Shown piece after piece: positions 58,557-64,000 of a stretch of 64,000 nt of DNA. Made by a program: the position numbers and the translations under genes. This stretch comes from Akebia trifoliata (Eukaryota > Streptophyta > Magnoliopsida > Ranunculales > Lardizabalaceae). The stretch spans positions 1 to 64,000 of the forward strand of contig JADQWC010000374.1 in NCBI GenBank assembly GCA_017979445.1, in the 5' to 3' direction. Within the stretch, counting starts at the first letter, position 1; every line of letters begins with the position of its first letter. The notes beneath the pieces are model-generated. The model was not told the origin of the DNA, made no database searches, and saw only the letters and a list, made by a program, of their open reading frames with translations.

Positions 58557-60400
58557 ATGCACACCAACTAGTTTTAGTGTAAAGTATTTTTACGCAGGTT
58601 AACAAGTAATTTGTTTTCCTATTTCACAATTTTCTAAAAAACTTACATGTTTCAAACCAAACAGGACAATATAATAGCAAATGTATAACACATACGTAAG
58701 TCCACTTGCAGAATATTAAATCTTAAGTATCATAATTTAATTAGAAAAATCACATTCATTTATAATATATTGTAGTATACCTCTTCAATTATCTACTCTA
58801 TTTTTTCTGCATTCATTTCATTCGTCATATGGTTCTCTAATCGTACATACATTTTTGTTTACTTATTGTTTTTGAAATACAATTTTCTTGATTCTATTTG
58901 AAATTATAAAAATAATTTGAAGGCTTCTTATGTGACTTGCATTTTAGGAACCCTATATGTATTGATCATCCCTTCATCGTAATTATATTATGCGAATTTA
59001 GAGCAGTTGAGCCTATAGTATGGGTTAGATATCTTTGAATCTCAATTGGTAGTCTTTTTACTACTCTTCAACTAGAGGGTGATTCAATTGGTTAGTCTTT
59101 GATGATCACAGTGCCCCCCTTGTCTATTGCTAGTAAGGATTAGATTGTGGCCATGTTGCAGTTTTGATCACTATGTGACCCTATATGTATCCTGGGTTTG
59201 CTCCCCAGAGTTGTGACATTGAGTCTCCCCATCCACAACAAAATAAAAACAAATCACCCGAGTGGTGGAGCAGTGGTTGAGCGACCTGTGTTTGCTCCCC
59301 AGAGTCGTGACATTGAGTCTCCCCTCCCATAACAAAATAAAAAAGAATCATTCGAGTGGTGGAGCAGTGGTTGAGCGGCCTGGGTTTGCTCCCCAGAGTC
59401 GTGACATTGAGTCTCCCCACTCGTAATAAAATAAAAAAGAATCACTTGAGTGGTGGAGCAATGGTTGACGGCCTGGGTTTGCTCCCCAGAGTCGTGACAT
59501 TGAGTCTCCCCACTCGTAATAAAATAAAAAAGAATCACTCGAGTGGTGGAGCAGTAGTTGAGCGGCCTGGGTTTGCTCCCTAGAGTCGTGACATTGAGTC
59601 TCCTCACCGATAATAAAATAAAAAAGAATCACTCGAGTGGTGGAGCAGTGGTTGAGCGACTTGGGTTTGCTCCCCAGACTCGTGACATTGAGCCTCCCCA
59701 CCCTTAATAAAATAAAAAAAAATTACTCAAGTGGTGGAGCAGTGGTTGAGCGGCCTGAGTTTGCTCCCCAGAGTTGTGACATCGAGTCTCCCCACCTGCA
59801 AGTTTACTTTATAAAATAAATAAGAACCACCCGAGTGGTAGAGCAGTGGTTGAACGGCTTGGGTTTGCTCCCTAGGGTCGTGACATTAAGTCTCTCCACC
59901 CGCGATTTTACTTGATACGCCTGTTTGTGGTGGCATGGCGTATCCACAAGGATTAGTCCCACTTTCAAAGAGGTGGACACCTTGTCTCATCAAAAAAAGA
60001 AAAAACAAAAGACACCAAAAAAAGGAAAAAAAAATGTGAATCTCCCTTGGACATTGGGGTTAAATTTGATCTTTCACTAGGTTACATTTAGTTTCCATAG
60101 TGATCTAACCTGCATATTGTCCTAATATCTGAACCTATCTAGAATAGTTCAATTCACCATTTCACCCAATGATAACTAACGTTGAATGTTCTTCTAACGG
60201 ATGACTAGTAAAAGTGGCTGTCTCATTTATTCATTGACTCTAAAACATTCACTATTGGCTTCACTGTCTCTTTTGCCTTTGTCTAATATTTATTAGGGTG
60301 ATGGTATGATCCAACTCATAGGGGTTTTTTAAGTATTGCATTTCATCTGTATGGATTTTATTGATAAGGGGAGATATTATGTGAAAATGAGTTATTGAAA
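58557..60400. repeat. Right copy of the dispersed duplicated block
   Basis: From GCACACCAACTAGTTTT onward the sequence follows window positions 1-920, then joins directly to the SINE-head array, then again follows about 1995-2340 (for example TTTGACATTTCACTAGGTTGCA versus TTTGATCTTTCACTAGGTTACA). Similarity ends near 60400. Roughly one base in fifteen to twenty differs, by eye. No gene is present. Confidence 0.75.
59192..59990 (+). mobile_element. SINE-like element with eight tandem head units
   Basis: One partial and seven full units, spaced about 88-99 bp, begin near 59192 (partial), 59264, 59356, 59449, 59545, 59637, 59731 and 59830. Each contains GGTGGAGCAGTGGTTGAGCG (or a near form), GGGTTTGCTCCCCAGAGTCG and CATTGAGTCTCCCC. 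Linkers are AATAAAATAAAAAAGAATCA, unlike those of the left copy. Only the last unit continues to the full body and ends CACCTTGTCTCATCAAAAAA, the typical 3' end of a plant SINE. Open frames across the units on both strands are repeat artefacts. Confidence 0.65.
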
Positions 60401-61144
60401 GAAGCTTTGTTTTGCTTGCGAATTTTAGTTTTCGTAGAAATTAGTTTTTAATTATTTAAGAATGCATAAACTCAAAATTTTCAAAAACTAGCTTATTAAT
60501 TTACTCGTGATTTGGGCAATTTTTTTACATGTAGTTACATACAAATACAAATTCAAAATTTAAACCTTAGAAAATTTCAAGTCATTGGTTCATTAGTTTC
60601 TAAATACGAATCCAGGAAAATAGATCTCAAGAGATTTTTGTACTTGCATCGATTGTTTCATAGTAGGATCTTTATTATATAGACATGAACTAGTTTGTTA
60701 ATATCATTTTTGACTATACATAGTTTGTTATTGGTGTCCAAAAGCCTATAAGTAGTGCAAAATCCTTTTCAATAAATCAAATCTTAGTCACATGGTTTGC
60801 TTTGTTTTATGAAACATCATGTTACCGACACTTCTAAAAAATGGTGTGGTGGTGGTGAGTAATGAAAGATCTAGAAGTGGTGAGGTTGCAAAGATGGTAA
60901 GATTTACTTTTAATGTGAATTTATCTTGATATTCGTTGTCATAAATGACAAATGCTATTTTTCTGGTTGTTGTTATAGACTTGTAGTTGCTCTGGTTATG
61001 AATTTTATATAACTTATTTCCAATATAAATTTTTTACTTGATTGTTTATGCTATTTATCTTTACAAGGTCCAGGAAAAATGGTTGCAAAGTTAATTTGTT
61101 AATTAATAGAAATTGTTAATGTTCATTATGTATTTTATTTGAAC
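60401..61144. other. AT-rich intergenic sequence
   Basis: No gene is recognised. A GAGGTTGCAAAG-TGGTAAGAT segment (60882-60955) repeats one at 17368-17450. Confidence 0.55.
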
Positions 61145-61620
61145 CCTTTCACACATCTCTCCCACTCTCCCTTTGTCAATTAATGTGGTATACAAAGTGG
61201 AGTTTTAGAAACATTCATAGATAGAGGTGGTATTCATTCTGAGCCGTGTGAAGAAAATGGATGTAAAATTTAATGGTCTTTCAGTTCCGAAGGTATTATG
61301 AGTCCCTAGGTTAGTTTTCATTCTTTTGTTTTGACTTGTATGAATTTTTTTACATTGATGGACTATAGTACTACTAAGTGTTCTGTTTTATTCATTCTTA
61401 TTAGGACATTCAACTTAGAAAATGTTTTACAATCCCATACATAGGCAAAGCATAGTGATGTGAAGTCATGGAGAATATCAAAAGCTCCATACCTAAAAAA
61501 TTTGGTAGTCTTTGGTGTTCCAAGCGGAAAGTACAGAAGGTATGCATTTGGGTTTTGTATCAAAAAAGTGTGATTTGGTGGAATCGAATGGTTCTTAATA
61601 CCGTATGCATTTGATTAGGT
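61145..61620 (+). repeat. Duplicated gene-like segment, copy A
   Basis: It matches 63171-63645 in order and orientation, from CCCTTTGTCAATTAATGTGG through GTGAAGAAAATGGATGTA and TTTACAATCCCATACAT to TTTGTATCAAAA-GTGTGATT. The segment looks exonic in part, with a possible intron at about 61295-61405, but this copy has stops and indels (an added A near 61565). The product is not recognised. Confidence 0.65.
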
Positions 61621-62815
61621 TAAAAATTATTTGACCTAGAAGCCAAAGAGGGATTTTTGGGATAGACAAAGGTCCTATTCCTAATGTTGAAGATGTGGTC
61701 ATTAATCATTTTGCCTAAATGAAAAAGGAAAAAAATCCAAACAATTTAAAGATGACATATTTTATAAAAAAACAAAGAGATTTTGGTTAGAGGTTGAATA
61801 TCAAAGCATTTAAAGGATGGCATTATCATAATTTGGTTTATTAAGTCTTGCAATTTTATTGTAGTAGAGAAAAATATTGTTAAAGTGCTTCAAAACTAGA
61901 ATTTAGGGAAATTGTGTCTAATTTGTTTCCTATATTTTCTTGAATATTTGAAGAGTAGAATTTGGTTTAGTCCTTGCTGCAAATTTGAATTCTATTTGGA
62001 GAACAAAGAAGCTAAAACAAACCCTTTTTGGAGCCATCAGAGAAGCTCCTCACACTATTAGGAAGGTAACAAGGCAGGACCATGCAAGTAATGTTCAAAT
62101 TTTTACCTCAATACAACGAGACCACAAGTTTTCGATTGAAATTAGAATCAAGAAAGCTTCAAAGAGATTCTTTCAACGGATAGAGTACAAAAAATGCCTT
62201 TTGATCGATCGATCGAGCTAATTAAAAATTGGTATATATCCAATCCTTTCTTTCTCATTTTTTTTATCATTGATTTTTTTTATATATTTATTTATTGTTG
62301 GGAAAAATGACTTCTCATTTCAGGCATGGAGAAATTGCATGGGTCGTATCGATTATCAACTTAATCTTCATCTTTGCTGCATCTGGTAAGTCTTATCTGA
62401 AACAGCAAACCATTGGTCCACTTTACTCCTTTTGCCTTACCATGCAATCTAAGATCTTTCTCATTGAACACTCTTTGTAGTGTTTTGGTTTTCTTTGCAT
62501 GCTCTATCATTAGGGCGTGTTTCGATTGAGGCATGTTCATGTGAAAATGGGTCGGGCAAATGATGGAATTTTTTCCCCTTGGGAAAATGTTGAATCATGA
62601 AAATTTACTCAAAGTAGAAAAAAGAGGCCGTGGGCCAAGTCATGTGGCCCAAAAAGGCAAGGTTTAAAGCATATACATACTCTCCACATTAAATTTTTAA
62701 CAACAAATGCTGGATCGTTGTTGTATATCGTTGCTGGGGTTTTTTTTTATGGTTTTCCTTTTATTGTCCTACTTAATCAATGAAATGTGCTATTCTTTTT
62801 GGTTATTATTGCTTT
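61621..62815. other. AT-rich intergenic sequence
   Basis: No gene is recognised. A 78-codon open frame at 61985-62221 is basic and Lys-rich, ends in a GATC-repeat (CGATCGATCGA), and shows no known family. Otherwise no structure is seen. Confidence 0.5.
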
Positions 62816-63070
62816 AATTTGCCTCGCCCCGACCTACCCCTATAGGGTCGATTTTTCCCACTTTTAAACAGTTTCGGGGCAGTATGTGAGTAGAAATGAA
62901 AAATCGATTCGACCCCACCGATGCCCCGCCTCGCCCCGCCCTTATAGGGTTGATTTTTCTCACTTTTAAATGGTTTTGGTGCGGTATGGTAGTAGAAATG
63001 AAAAACCGATTCAATTTCGGGGCGGAGATGCTTTTGATATACCCCATCCCACCCCAATTATATTTATATA
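62816..63070. repeat. GC-rich dispersed repeat (two tandem copies)
   Basis: CTCGCCCCGACCTACCCCTA... and CTCGCCCCGCCCTTATAGGG... head two copies about 110 bp apart. Each runs through GGGT(C/T)GATTTTT, CACTTTTAAA and GTAGAAATGAAAAA-CGATTC. The second ends in CCCCAATTATATTTATATAT, like the copy at 15950-16130. Open frames on the minus strand reflect the repeat. Confidence 0.65.
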
Positions 63071-63170
63071 TCTAAGATCTACTATTAAGAAGTACCACTT
63101 CTTTATCTATTCATCATGCACGAATCTCAAGAATCGAAAATTAAAATTTATTCCATTCTCCCGCCTACTA

Positions 63171-63645
63171 TTTCACACCCCTCTCCCACTATCCCTTTGT
63201 CAATTAATGTGGTATACAAAGCAATTTTAAAGACATTCATAGATAGAGGTGTTATTATTTTGAGTTGTGTGAAGAAAATGGATGTAGAACTTAATGGTCT
63301 TACGGTTCCAAAGGTAGTATGAGTCCCTGGGTTAGTTTTCATTCTTTTGTTCTAACTTGTATATATATTTTTACATTGATGGACTATAGTACTACTAAGT
63401 GTTCTGTTTTATTCATTCTAATTAGGATATTCAACTTAGAAAATGCTTTACAATCCCATACATGGGCAAAACATAGTGATGTGAAGTCATGGAGATTATC
63501 AAAAGCTCCATACCTAAAAAAATTGGTAGTCCTTGGTGTTTTGAACGGAAAGTACAGAAGGTATGCATTTGGGTTTTGTATCAAAATGTGTGATTTGGTG
63601 GAATCGAATGATTCAGTACGTCATAAGAGGCAAATAGTGACATCT
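63171..63645 (+). repeat. Duplicated gene-like segment, copy B
   Basis: This is the partner of 61145-61620. Here the + strand is open from about 63430 to TAG 63651 and reads HSDVKSWRLSKAPYLKKLVV, then LNGKYRRYAFGFCIKMCDLV. The stretch before it, open as VKKMDVELNGLTVPKV up to a TATGAG near 63320, may be a preceding exon. The reading is coding-like but no family is recognised. It could be a decayed domain of a transposon protein or a host gene. Confidence 0.5.
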
Positions 63646-64000
63646 AAGTAGCAGTATTAACGACTTACCAAAGTATTGGTTCTACAATGACAACCTTTAT
63701 CAGTCGTCCCATGAAAAATGACTCTGTTTTCGTTCAACTTTATTGTCGCTGTGGAAGAAAATTTTGAACAGTTGTTTTACTTCGTCGAACATAGGGTTTT
63801 TGAAGTCGTTTTTTGCCCTAATACACACGATCGAGTGAGGTTGAGGGTTTTCCTCAAAGATTGCCACTCTAGGTACGTTTCTCCTCAACATAGGGCTTTC
63901 TTTGAAATTCCTCTCTAATCATATTTTTTCCTCACTTTATGGATTCAATCGTTGCCTTCACCTTCTCCTTCTCCTCTTAATCTTCGAATCAAACATAAGT
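63646..64000. other. Unassigned right end
   Basis: Less AT-rich than the preceding sequence, ending in a CTTCTCCTTCTCCTCTT tract. A 66-codon open frame at 63718-63918 shows no known family. It may be the leader of a gene lying beyond the window. Confidence 0.4.

Noticed and set aside
59181..59819. Repeated open frames on both strands with phrases such as VEQWLSGLGLLPRVV
   Set aside because: These are translations of the SINE-like head units. The same DNA is open on both strands and shows no protein-like constraint.
1..60400. The two related blocks at 1-2480 and 58557-60400 as ends of one giant element
   Set aside because: They lack defined termini and target duplications, contain independently rearranged SINE arrays, and enclose unrelated material. 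A dispersed or segmental duplicate is simpler.

Overview
This window is nuclear DNA of a flowering plant, probably a dicot. The evidence is AT-rich intergenic sequence, spliceosomal GT..AG introns, fragments of plant-type genes (NPSN-type SNARE, callose synthase, plant EndoU nuclease, coatomer gamma), tRNA-derived SINE-like repeats, RTE-type LINE tails, and a plant PIF/Harbinger transposon. No prokaryotic operons, rRNA genes, tRNA genes or CRISPR arrays were seen. The species cannot be named from the sequence. This is a repeat-dominated region: the only apparently intact genes are those carried by the transposon.

Layout. 1-2480 is a repeat block with a tandem SINE-like head array; a related copy lies at 58557-60400. 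2481-8930 is mostly non-genic and holds a nested foldback element (4970-5335) and a minus-strand SINE (5359-5590). 9685-18918 carries four truncated, intron-containing gene fragments, all on the + strand: NPSN-type SNARE, EndoU, callose synthase and COPI gamma. Each has a stop or frameshift, and two minus-strand LINE tails are interspersed. 20583-26814 is a complex repeat of about 3.2 kb in two tandem copies. 26815-27961 is a decayed pararetrovirus-like fragment on the minus strand.

27962-54904 is a satellite array of about 50 monomers of about 377 bp. It is split once, at 30022-37563, by a 7542-bp PIF/Harbinger transposon. The transposon has near-identical inverted ends, a 3-bp target duplication (TAC) and three open genes on one strand: a Myb/SANT-like ORF1 protein (320 aa), a DDE transposase (415 aa) and a small GRF zinc-finger/membrane-anchor protein (102 aa). 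Both outer edges of the satellite consist of a diverged subfamily, and the centre is more homogeneous.

54905-64000 is AT-rich. It contains a 113-bp hairpin, a possible gene start after a CT microsatellite (57789), the second copy of the SINE-head block, and a duplicated segment of about 470 bp (61145 and 63171).

In the transposon, the ORF1 protein and transposase are expected to act together on the terminal and subterminal repeats, as known for Ping/PIF elements. The role of the GRF protein is unknown. All family assignments were made by eye from motifs, without database searches.
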